A DNA stretch of 5,769 nucleotides from Mycoplasmataceae bacterium (GCA_020024715.1 JAHHTJ010000033.1:1-5769); one strand, 5' to 3'; positions 1 to 5,769 are shown, counted from the first letter of the stretch. The notes: generated by a model from the sequence alone, not told the origin. Numbers and translations: made by a program.

Positions 1-846
1 ATTTTTTCAATTTTCTTTCACCTTAACATCTAAAAATAAATTAATATTACAATCATAAATATTAGCTAAATCAATACGCGAACGAATACCAATTTGTTTA
101 ATTTTTTCACCTTTTTTACCAATTAGTATTGGTTTTTGACTTTCTTTATCCACAATAATATCAGCTTTTATAAAATATGAGTTTTTTGCTTGTATATATT
201 TATCTTCTATAATCTTAATAGCAACACTATAAGGAACTTCTTGACGAAGTTCATGTAATAAAACGTTTCTTATAACTTCTTTAATTAAAAATCTATCATC
301 TAAATTTTTTTCTATAAAATTAATAAAATCTTCATTATCTTCTAACAAATTACTAATTTTTTTTAGTAAATCTTGGATTGAAAAATCATTTTGATTTAAG
401 GTAATAATATCACTAAAACTAAGATAACTTTTTCATTTATTTGTTAAATTAGCAATAGTTTGTTCATCATTGACTAAATCATTTTTATTTAATAATAAAA
501 TAAATTTTTTATCTTTTAAAGCTTGTAATTTAGTAGCAATTATTTCATCTTCATTACTAAATTCTCTGCTTAAATCACTAATAACAAATACAATTGGACA
601 TAATTTTAATGCACGATAAATTTCACCATTTAAAAATTTATCTAATTCATTTTTTTCCAAATGAAAACCAGGAGTATCCACAAACAATATTTTGTTATTT
701 TCATCTTCATAAATTTTTGCTATTTGATTTCTTGTTGTTTGGGGTTTTAAATTAACAATTGAAACCAAAGAATTAAAAATTTTATTGATAATAGTAGATT
801 TTCCAACATTTGGTTTTCCTACTAATGCTATAGCTCCATATTTCAT
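1..846 (-). CDS. era: GTPase Era (30S subunit maturation), 3' end cut by window edge
   Basis: Era is a GTPase that binds the 3' end of 16S rRNA through a KH domain and acts as a checkpoint in 30S assembly. Visible: G1 GKPNVGKS at residues 10-17, the G2-region QTTR at 36-39, G3 DTPG at 57-60, G4 NKND at 120-123, the Era hallmark HELRQEVPYS at 198-207, and the KH-domain GKKG loop at 243-246. G5 near residues 147-153 is degenerate, with no clear SA pair. Two TGA codons, at 433-435 (residue 138) and 7-9 (residue 280), are read as Trp; the second lies in VKVKENWKN, which matches the family's conserved C-terminal stretch. 282 codons are present and Era is usually about 300 residues, so only a short tail should be missing beyond base 1. 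The start is the ATG at 844-846 because the GTPase domain begins there and a good ribosome binding site precedes it; a 21-residue upstream extension to 909 would only overlap dgkA. It is the last visible gene of a minus-strand run, 2 bases after dgkA. Confidence 0.96.
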
Positions 847-848
847 CT

Positions 849-1265
849 TTATTTTCCTTCTACTGAATGTGCATAATGAATAATTGCTGGTATAAAAATC
901 ATCAAACAAATAATCAAACCAAATACTGAAATAACTAAGGTAGCAGCAGCTGAAATATCTTTTACTTTTTTTGCACCCTGGTTATATTCAAATTTAATAA
1001 TATTAATAATTTGCTCATTTGCAGTGTTTACTAATTCACTACTAATTGCTAGCCCAATAATTAATACCAAAATAATTCATTCTACATAACTAATATAGTT
1101 ATGCAATAAGATTCCTAAAATTAAAATAATAATCCCTAAAATAATATGAATTAATAAAGAAATTTCTTCTTTTAAAGCAACAAAGAAACCATTAGCAGCA
1201 GCTGTAAACTTTTTAAAGAAGTTTTTTGTGTCATAATTATTTGGTTTTTTGGTTTTATTTTCCAT
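849..1265 (-). CDS. dgkA: Diacylglycerol kinase / undecaprenol kinase family integral membrane protein
   Basis: This is a small membrane lipid kinase of 138 residues. The family phosphorylates diacylglycerol in E. coli, whereas Gram-positive members mainly use undecaprenol. Visible: a charged amphipathic N-terminus, a first hydrophobic segment at about 37-58, a second at about 63-75 leading into the signature ELVNTANE (77-84), a cytosolic stretch containing KDISAAA (102-108), and a third hydrophobic segment at about 109-132. E77, N80, E84 and D103 line up by eye with E. coli E69, N72, E76 and D95; the position of E. coli D80 is Asn (N88). Residue 63 is encoded by TGA (1077-1079) and read as Trp, so the gene is intact. 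It lies between ybeY (3-base gap) and era (2-base gap), the same grouping as in Bacillus. In a bacterium without a peptidoglycan wall its substrate is unclear; diacylglycerol from lipid turnover is the simplest guess (inference). Confidence 0.93.
855..861 (-). promoter_or_regulatory. era ribosome binding site inside the end of dgkA
   Basis: Read on the minus strand this is AGAAGGA, a strong match to the Shine-Dalgarno consensus, about 8 bases before the era ATG. It sits in the last codons of dgkA (Glu-Gly-Lys-stop), so ribosomes finishing dgkA are placed on the era start. This supports 846 as the era start and suggests coupled translation (inference). Confidence 0.75.
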
Positions 1266-1268
1266 ATA

Positions 1269-1727
1269 TTACCTTTTAATCTTTGCCTCATTTAAAATTG
1301 TATCTTGTAATTGAAACATAATTACTTCATCTTCATGTTTAATATGATCATAACCGATTAAATGTAATAAACCATGCAAAACTAAAAAACACATTTCTCT
1401 TATTAAACTATGTTGATATTGCTTTGCTTGTCTTTTTGCTTGTTTAATATCAATATAAATTTCACCTAAATGATTAAATTCTAAATTTATAAAATTATTA
1501 AATTCATTATAAGCTAAAGAAATAACATCAGTCACTTTATCTTTATTACGATAAGTTTTATTTAATTTTTTAATCTTACAATCACTAACTATACATAAAT
1601 CAAAATAATTAACTTTAGGCTTTAACTTTAAGATTTTATTAGCCACATTTAAAACATGATTAATTTGTTTAATTGTATCATCTGTTAATTCTGTTTTTAT
1701 CGTGTATGTTATTGTATATTTAATCAT
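1269..1727 (-). CDS. ybeY: Endoribonuclease YbeY, 16S rRNA maturation
   Basis: YbeY is a zinc-dependent single-strand RNase needed for 16S rRNA 3'-end processing and ribosome quality control. The protein is 152 residues, normal for the family. The diagnostic zinc motif HGLLHLIGYDH (118-128) gives the H-x3-H-x5-H triad H118, H122 and H128. Upstream are the conserved block around Y59-R60 leading to TDVIS (66-70), and GEIYI (88-92). The ATG at 1725-1727 follows a hairpin and T-run; the only Shine-Dalgarno-like stretch (AGGA) lies in that hairpin about 14 bases from the start, further than usual, so initiation may depend on coupling to rpsU. Its neighbours S21 and Era act on the same rRNA region. 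No TGA codons interrupt this gene. Confidence 0.96.
   Translation of the reverse strand: MIKYTITYTIKTELTDDTIKQINHVLNVANKILKLKPKVNYFDLCIVSDCKIKKLNKTYRNKDKVTDVISLAYNEFNNFINLEFNHLGEIYIDIKQAKRQAKQYQHSLIREMCFLVLHGLLHLIGYDHIKHEDEVIMFQLQDTILNEAKIKR
1272..1277 (-). promoter_or_regulatory. dgkA ribosome binding site overlapping the ybeY end
   Basis: The minus strand reads AAAAGG directly before TAATATATG. The site is made from the last two codons of ybeY (Lys-Arg), just ahead of its TAA stop, and lies 6 bases before the dgkA ATG. It fixes the dgkA start at 1265 and argues for translational coupling of ybeY and dgkA. Confidence 0.65.
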
Positions 1728-1732
1728 AATAT

Positions 1733-1757
1733 AAAAAATAGTCCTTATTAGGACTAT
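1733..1757 (-). terminator. Hairpin plus U-tract at the rpsU stop (possible intrinsic terminator or attenuator)
   Basis: On the minus strand an 8-bp perfect inverted repeat (ATAGTCCT at 1757-1750, AGGACTAT at 1745-1738) with a 4-base loop AATA is followed by a run of six T including the last stem base. The 5' arm contains the TAG stop of rpsU. Only 10 bases separate the end of the hairpin from the ybeY ATG, so there is no room for a promoter after it. It probably attenuates rather than fully stops transcription into ybeY-dgkA-era (inference). The stem holds three G:C pairs, so it is of modest strength. Confidence 0.6.
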
Positions 1758-1933
1758 GCTCTACGTTGTTTATGTCTTTTCTTTGCTGATAACAAAGCTT
1801 TTTCTTTTAAACGTAAACCTGGACGTAAATAATATTCGTGTCTTTGTTGATTACGTTTAGTTTCTGCAGAAACACCTTTAAATTTCTTTAAAGCTAAATC
1901 TAGATTTCCATCTTCTACTAAAATTTTAGGCAC
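1754..1933 (-). CDS. rpsU: 30S ribosomal protein S21
   Basis: S21 sits on the 30S platform near the anti-Shine-Dalgarno end of 16S rRNA. From the chosen start the protein has 59 residues, beginning MPKILVEDGNLDLALKKFKG and continuing through a basic helix (ETKRNQQRHEYY) to a Lys/Arg-rich tail ending KKRHKQRRA. This matches the S21 layout, in which a short beta-like start is followed by 'LDxALxxFK' and a basic C-terminus. Two in-frame GTG codons could start it: 1943-1945 (63 residues) or 1931-1933. I prefer the second because family members start with M-x-K right there and because GGTGA, a good Shine-Dalgarno match, lies 4 bases before it. The first would add only MGEN. The gene lies 49 bases after cmk and ends inside a terminator-like hairpin, ahead of ybeY. 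Its location next to ybeY and era, whose products also act on the 30S subunit, fits its role. Confidence 0.92.
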   Translation of the reverse strand: MPKILVEDGNLDLALKKFKGVSAETKRNQQRHEYYLRPGLRLKEKALLSAKKRHKQRRA

Positions 1934-1981
1934 ATTTTCACCCACATTTCTTTTAATAACTTTTAATAATATGTATATTGT

Positions 1982-1987
1982 ATTATA
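1982..1987 (-). promoter_or_regulatory. Possible -10 box ahead of rpsU
   Basis: The minus strand reads TATAAT here, overlapping the cmk stop codon and followed by TACAAT one base later, about 48-54 bases before the preferred rpsU GTG. No convincing -35 box is seen 16-18 bases further upstream. Such sequences are frequent by chance in DNA this AT-rich, so this is only a candidate for a promoter separating rpsU from cmk. Confidence 0.25.
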
Positions 1988-2663
1988 TTTTTAGAAATTT
2001 TAACTTTTCTTTAATTACATCTAACATTTTATTAATTACTTCATTAATTGTTAAATCATCAGTATTAATCACAAAAGCATTTTTTGGTATAACTAATGGA
2101 GAAATATGTCGATTTTTATCTTGATTATCTCTTTGAATAATTTCTTCTCTAATATCTTCAATTTTAATATTAGGTTCTTGTTTTTGTAATTGTAAATATC
2201 TTCTTTTAGTTCTTGTTTCAATTGATGCATCTAAATAAAATTTAATTAATGCATCTTTAAAAACAACACTACCCATATCTCTACCATCTATCACAATATT
2301 ATGAACTCTTGATAAATCAACTAAAATTTCATTAACATAATCTCTAACAAATTCATTTTGAGATAATTTACTAGTTTCTAAACCATTTTTTTCTGTATAA
2401 AGTTGACTAGAAATTTCAGTTCCATCCAAATAAATTAATTCATCATCTATTTTAATTCGATCCAAAAAACCATCCATTTCAATCATAAACATTGATTCTG
2501 TTAGTTCATAAATATTAACTTTATTTTGAATTAAATAATAAGCAACGAGACGATAAATTAAACCGCTACTAATATATTGGAAATCAATTAATTTAGCTAT
2601 TTTTGCAGCCACAGTACTTTTGCCCGTACCAGCAGGACCATCTATAGTTATTTGTATTTGCAT
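1983..2663 (-). CDS. cmk: Cytidylate (CMP/dCMP) kinase
   Basis: CMP kinase transfers phosphate from ATP to CMP or dCMP, feeding CTP and dCTP pools. The protein has 226 residues, typical for the bacterial enzyme. Visible: the P-loop GPAGTGKST (9-17), the nucleotide-binding SSGLIYR (32-38; usually DTGAMYR or DSGAIYR), LDGTEIS (79-85), R107 in the region of a CMP-contacting Arg, IDGRDMGSVVF (125-135), the LID-like RTKRR (151-155), and QRD...DKNRxxSPL (177-190). The start is the ATG at 2661-2663, where the conserved IDGPAGTGKST domain begins. Extending it to 2864 would add 67 low-complexity residues antisense to the ferredoxin gene, so I reject that. There is no clear Shine-Dalgarno sequence. It is the first gene of the minus-strand run and is transcribed divergently from the ferredoxin gene 39 bases away. 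Confidence 0.95.
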   Translation of the reverse strand: MQIQITIDGPAGTGKSTVAAKIAKLIDFQYISSGLIYRLVAYYLIQNKVNIYELTESMFMIEMDGFLDRIKIDDELIYLDGTEISSQLYTEKNGLETSKLSQNEFVRDYVNEILVDLSRVHNIVIDGRDMGSVVFKDALIKFYLDASIETRTKRRYLQLQKQEPNIKIEDIREEIIQRDNQDKNRHISPLVIPKNAFVINTDDLTINEVINKMLDVIKEKLKFLKI

Positions 2664-2686
2664 AATTTTGATTATTATAATATAAT
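2658..2686 (+). promoter_or_regulatory. Probable ferredoxin promoter in the cmk/ferredoxin divide
   Basis: TTGCAT (2658-2663) and TATAAT (2681-2686) are separated by 17 bases, a good sigma-A-type arrangement on the plus strand. A second TATAAT at 2676-2681 pairs less well with TTGTAT at 2652-2657 (18 bases). The predicted transcript start near 2693 leaves only about 10 bases before the ferredoxin ATG at 2703. The -35 box overlaps the cmk start codon. Confidence 0.5.
2674..2679 (-). promoter_or_regulatory. Possible cmk -10 box
   Basis: The minus strand reads TATAAT at this spot, 10 bases before the cmk ATG, which would leave almost no 5' leader. TTGATA at 2696-2691 resembles a -35 box but is only 11 bases away, too close for a normal spacer. 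It overlaps the ferredoxin -10 region, so the two promoters could compete (inference). Weak support in this AT-rich background. Confidence 0.28.
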
Positions 2687-2702
2687 AATATATCAAAATA
2701 AT

Positions 2703-2912
2703 ATGAATGAAATAATAAGATCTTGTATTGATAGAGAAAAATGTGATGGTTGTTCTGAATGTGTGCCAGTATGTCCGGTTGAAGCAATTGTTATTATTGA
2801 TAATAAAGCATATGTAAATAACACCTGTATTGGTTGTGGCGCTTGTGCTAGTGTATGTCCCCAAGAATGCATAGAAATAAAATTAGCAGATGGTGATTTA
2901 GAATGAACTTAA
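2703..2912 (+). CDS. Small ferredoxin with two [4Fe-4S] clusters
   Basis: This is a 69-residue soluble electron carrier of the clostridial type. Two full cluster motifs C-x2-C-x2-C-x3-C-P are visible: C14, C17, C20, C24 and C42, C45, C48, C52, each followed by Pro. Between and after them come the usual VEAI (26-29) and ECIEI (55-59) strands, which gives the typical pseudo-twofold ferredoxin fold. Extra cysteines are C8 and C56. The N-terminus is roughly 8-10 residues longer than minimal clostridial ferredoxins. The penultimate codon is TGA (2904-2906, Trp), and the true stop is TAA at 2910-2912. I chose the ATG at 2703; a TTG at 2652 would overlap cmk. There is no Shine-Dalgarno sequence and the predicted leader is about 10 bases. 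No redox partner or Fe-S assembly gene is in the window, so the electron donor and acceptor are unknown. Confidence 0.9.
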
Positions 2913-2933
2913 TTTATAAAAATAAATTAATTT
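2909..2933 (+). terminator. AT-only inverted repeat after the ferredoxin gene (weak terminator candidate)
   Basis: A perfect 9-bp inverted repeat, TTAATTTAT (2909-2917) and ATAAATTAA (2922-2930), has a 4-base A loop and is followed by TTT. It includes the ferredoxin stop codon. With no G:C pair and only three U it is a poor intrinsic terminator, and AT palindromes arise easily here, but its position right at the gene end is suggestive. Confidence 0.3.
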
Positions 2934-2967
2934 AATATAAAGAAATATTAATTAAATATTAATAGTA

Positions 2968-2995
2968 TTGGTATTTATTAAAAAATTAATATGAT
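2968..2995 (+). promoter_or_regulatory. Probable glyS-dnaG promoter
   Basis: TTGGTA (2968-2973) and TATGAT (2990-2995) are spaced by 16 bases, matching 4/6 and 5/6 of the sigma-A consensus. Transcription would start near 3002, just before the Shine-Dalgarno site. No T-box leader or riboswitch could fit, since the whole gap from the ferredoxin stop is about 106 bases and shows no conserved structure. Confidence 0.4.
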
Positions 2996-3002
2996 TATAA
3001 AA

Positions 3003-3010
3003 AAGAAGGT
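3003..3010 (+). promoter_or_regulatory. glyS ribosome binding site
   Basis: AAGAAGGT lies 8 bases before the ATG at 3019-3021. It is the clearest Shine-Dalgarno site on the plus strand in this window and fixes the glyS start. Confidence 0.7.
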
Positions 3011-3018
3011 TTATCTTT

Positions 3019-4398
3019 ATGAAATTAAAACAAGAAGAAATTGTAAACCATTTAAAAACTAGTGGTTTTGTTTTTAGTAGTAGTGAAATTTATAATGGTC
3101 TTGCTAATGCTTGAGATTATGGACCATTAGGAGTTTTGTTAAAAAATAATATCAAACAATTATGAAATGAATATTTTGTTGTTCAAGATCCTAACGTTTA
3201 TAACTTAGATAGTTCAATTATTTTAAATCCAACTGTATGAAAAGCTAGTGGTCATCTTGATCAATTTAGTGATCCTTTAATTGATTGTAAATATTGTAAA
3301 GCTAGGTTTAGAGCAGATAAACTAATTGAAGAAAAAGATCCTTCTTTAAATATTTCAGATCACTTAACAAATCAAGAATATCAAGAATTGTTAAAAAAAT
3401 ATGATGTATCTTGTCCTAATTGTCATCATCAAGAATGAACTGATATTAGAAATTTTAATTTAATGTTCAAAACATTTCAAGGAGTAACTGAAGATAATTT
3501 AAATACGCTATATTTAAGACCAGAAACTGCTCAAGGAATTTTTATTAATTTTAAAAATGTTCAAAGAACAATGCGAGCAAAATTACCATTTGGTATTGGT
3601 CAAATTGGTAAATCATTTAGAAACGAAATTACTCCAGGTAATTTTATCTTTAGAACTAGAGAATTTGAACAAATGGAATTAGAGTATTTTTGTGAACCAA
3701 AGCAAGCTGATTTAATCATGGATATGATGTTAAATAAAGTAAAAGACTTTTTATTTAACTATTGTCAAATTAAAAAAGAAAATTTAAATTTTCATGAACA
3801 AACAAAAGATGAATTAGCACATTACTCGAATCGTACAGTTGATGTACAATATCAATTTCCTCATGGTATGAGTGAACTTTGAGGAATTGCTAATCGTACT
3901 GATCACGACCTAAATAAACATATGGCATATTCAAAACAAGATTTAAGTTATTTAGATCAAACAACTAATCAAAAAATTATTCCTTATGTTATTGAACCAT
4001 CAGTTGGTGTAGAAAGATTGTTATATGCAATTTGTTGTGAAGTTTATGAAGTACAAAAACTATCAAATGATGAAAGAATCGTTATGCATTTTCCGATTTT
4101 GCTAGCTCCAATTAAATTAGCAGTTTTACCATTAGTTAATAAATTAGATGAATATTCTAAAAAAATTTTTAATCAATTAGTAAAACAAATTAAGGGAAAA
4201 ATTACTTATGATACTTCTGGTTCTATTGGTAAAAGATATCGTAGACAAGATGCTATTGGTACACCTTTTTGTTTAACAATTGATTTTGATACTTTATCAA
4301 CACAACAAGTAACAATCAGAGAAAGAGATAGTATGTTACAAGTTAAAATTGATTTAAATGATGTTAGTTGATATATCAATAGTAGATTAGAAAAATAA
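3019..4398 (+). CDS. glyS: Glycyl-tRNA synthetase, single-chain homodimeric type
   Basis: This class II enzyme attaches glycine to tRNA-Gly. At 459 residues it is the alpha2 form typical of Mollicutes, not the alpha/beta GlyQ-GlyS form. Visible: the N-terminal substrate region SSSEIYNGLANAWDYGPLG (around 20-38), WKASGH (74-79), a zinc-ribbon-like insertion with C90-x2-C93 and C132-x2-C135, RPETAQG (167-173), motif 2 FRNEI...FRTREFEQMELEYF (200-224), glycine-pocket ELWGIANRTDHDL (286-298), motif 3 EPSVGVERLL (326-335), and an anticodon-binding domain from about 360 to the end with GKRYRRQDAIGTP. Six Trp codons (residues 32, 49, 74, 140, 288, 451) are TGA, at positions 3112, 3163, 3238, 3436, 3880 and 4369; under the standard code the gene would look shattered. 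Several of these sit where the family has an invariant Trp. It leads the glyS-dnaG pair, 2 bases apart. Confidence 0.97.
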
Positions 4399-4400
4399 AA

Positions 4401-5769
4401 ATGAACAATAAATTAGATCTTGATTATTTATTTAGTTTAATTAATATTGAAACAGTTATTGGTTCTAGAGTTAATTTAAAGAAAAAAGGAACAAATTATT
4501 GAGGTATTTGTCCTTTTCATTCTGATAAAAATCCAAGTATGTCTGTTAGCAGCACAAAACAAATCTTTAAATGCTTTAGTTGTGGTGCTAGTGGAAATGT
4601 TGTAAGTTTTTTACAAAAATTAGATAATATTACATTTATACAAGCATTAAAAAATGCTTTGCAACTTTGTAATGTTAGTGAAGATGTCTTAAAACAATTT
4701 TCAAATAATTTTAAGATTAGTCAAAGTCAAAAAATTTATTTAATTAATAAGCAAGCAATGCAATTAATGAATAACTACTTATTAATTGCATATAAAGATG
4801 AAAATATTAAAAACTTTTTAATTAACCGTAAAATTGATTTAAATATCATCAAAAAATTTAATTTAGGATATATTGAAGATAAATATTTAAATCAATTCCA
4901 TGATGCATTATATAACTATTGTTTAGAAAATTTTAAAGATGAAGTTGCTGATGATTTATTAAGAAAAACTAACTTATTTGTTTATGATGAAGATAATAAA
5001 AATTATCATTTATTTTTTAAAAAAAGATTAATTTTTCCAATCATAGATAAAAACACAAATGTTATAGGTTTTAGTGGTAGAGATATTGAAGGTAATAGTA
5101 AAGCTAAATATATAAATTCAATTGAAAGTAAAGAATTTATTAAAGGTAATAACTTATATAATTTTTATTCAATTGAAGTTTTAAATGAAGAAATTGATTT
5201 AAACATTGTTGAAGGATATATGGATTGTATTAGTTTGGTTAATAATAATTATTTAGCAACAATTGCAACAATGGGTACTAGCTTAACAAATAATCAAATG
5301 CAACTAATTTTTAGTTTAAAAAACCTAAGAACTATTACGTTAAGTTTTGATAATGATGAAGCTGGACAAAATGCCTTTATAAAAAATTTAGAAAACTTAT
5401 TAAGATATCAAAAAAATAGTCAAGTATTTGTTCCAATTTATCTATCTGGGTTATATACTTCTAAATATAAAGATCCTGATGAATTATTTAAAAAAGAAGC
5501 TTATGATATTGCTAAAAATATTTTTGATAATAAAGTTAATGCATTATATCAAGCTTGCATATTCAAATTAAAAAAAGAACAAAATATTGATTTTAGTTTG
5601 AATAATGTTTTAAGTTATATTTTAAATTATGAAAATGATAATTTAGGCATTTATTACATACATGCTTTAAACAAATTAATTGAATATATACATAAAGAAT
5701 ACAAAATTGATCAAGAACAAATCAATAATATTATTAATCAAATAAAAAATAAAAAAATAACTATTAAAT
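4401..5769 (+). CDS. dnaG: DNA primase DnaG, 3' end cut by window edge
   Basis: DnaG makes the RNA primers for lagging-strand synthesis. 456 codons are present and the frame stays open to the edge. Visible in order: a CHC2 zinc-binding domain with C37-P-F-H40 and C58-x2-C61 followed by GASGN; a linker and the catalytic core start with RLIFPIID and GFSGRDIEG (around 212-232); the TOPRIM fold with VEGYMD (E271, D275) and FDNDEAG (D317, D319); and KDPDELF (357-363). E271, D317 and D319 correspond to the metal-binding acidic residues of E. coli DnaG. After about residue 370 comes the poorly conserved helicase-interacting region, which is incomplete here; primases are often about 600 residues, so a good part may lie beyond the edge. 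Trp34 is encoded by TGA (4500-4502). The ATG is 2 bases after the glyS stop without a strong Shine-Dalgarno site, implying coupled translation. In many Firmicutes the sigma-A gene follows dnaG; that would be just outside. Confidence 0.96.

Noticed and set aside
7..909. Era appearing as two fragments (broken gene)
   Set aside because: The break is a single TGA at 433-435, read as Trp; the frame and motifs continue through it, so the gene is intact up to the window edge.
2652..2702. TTG start adding 17 residues to the ferredoxin
   Set aside because: It would overlap the cmk coding region and the best promoter; the added residues are not ferredoxin-like.
2593..2787. 64-residue minus-strand reading frame across the cmk start and ferredoxin gene
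   Set aside because: It is a shifted-frame shadow of cmk with low-complexity composition and no domain; cmk and the ferredoxin explain the DNA.
2664..2864. 67-residue N-terminal extension of cmk
   Set aside because: The extension is Ile/Tyr/Thr/Asn-rich, antisense to the ferredoxin cysteine codons, and the conserved kinase domain starts at the ATG at 2663.
2943..2963. Direct repeat of AAATATTAAT (two copies, 11-base period) before glyS
   Set aside because: Only two copies of a low-complexity AT word in an AT-rich spacer; likely chance.
2913..3018. T-box, riboswitch or small RNA before glyS
   Set aside because: The 106-base spacer is almost pure A/T, lacks a T-box-like conserved core, and the likely promoter sits near its end.
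3019..4398. glyS appearing as several fragments
   Set aside because: All interruptions are TGA codons in one continuous frame with complete class II motifs; this is code 4, not decay.
1..5769. tRNA genes, insertion sequences, CRISPR array, phage or defence genes
   Set aside because: Reading both strands, nearly every base is accounted for by eight conserved housekeeping genes with short spacers; no cloverleaf, terminal repeats, transposase motifs or regular repeats were seen.

Overview
The window is a compact, AT-rich stretch of a Mollicutes genome (wall-less Firmicutes relatives such as Spiroplasma, Entomoplasma/Mesoplasma or Mycoplasma) that reads UGA as tryptophan. Eleven in-frame TGA codons fall inside otherwise intact, conserved genes. 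No TGG codon was seen in the eight genes, so every Trp I can read is TGA. I cannot place the organism below this level. Having DgkA, S21 and a ferredoxin fits the less reduced Mollicutes better than the M. pneumoniae type, but that is inference.

Minus strand, in transcription order from about 2663 down to 1: cmk (CMP kinase), rpsU (ribosomal protein S21), ybeY (16S rRNA endonuclease), dgkA (lipid kinase) and era (30S-maturation GTPase, cut by the left edge). The last three are packed 2-3 bases apart, and the ribosome binding sites of dgkA and era lie in or over the end of the preceding gene. A hairpin followed by a U-tract covers the rpsU stop codon and ends just before ybeY. It is the only terminator-like structure in this run.

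Plus strand: a 69-residue ferredoxin with two [4Fe-4S] motifs starts 39 bases from cmk, divergently. After a gap of about 106 bases with an AT-only palindrome, a likely promoter and a good Shine-Dalgarno site come glyS (single-chain, dimer-type glycyl-tRNA synthetase) and, 2 bases later, dnaG (primase, cut by the right edge).

Together the genes serve translation and replication. S21, YbeY and Era act on the 30S subunit and the 16S rRNA 3' end, GlyRS charges tRNA, CMP kinase supplies CDP/dCDP, and DnaG primes replication. The gene set resembles the Firmicutes macro-cluster rpsU ... ybeY-dgkA-era ... glyS-dnaG-(sigA), here split into two divergent arms with cmk and a ferredoxin gene at the divide. 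This is essentially a conserved housekeeping region: I found no mobile element, CRISPR, RNA gene or credible undescribed system. The points most worth a second look are the ferredoxin, the short-leader divergent starts and the hairpin between rpsU and ybeY.
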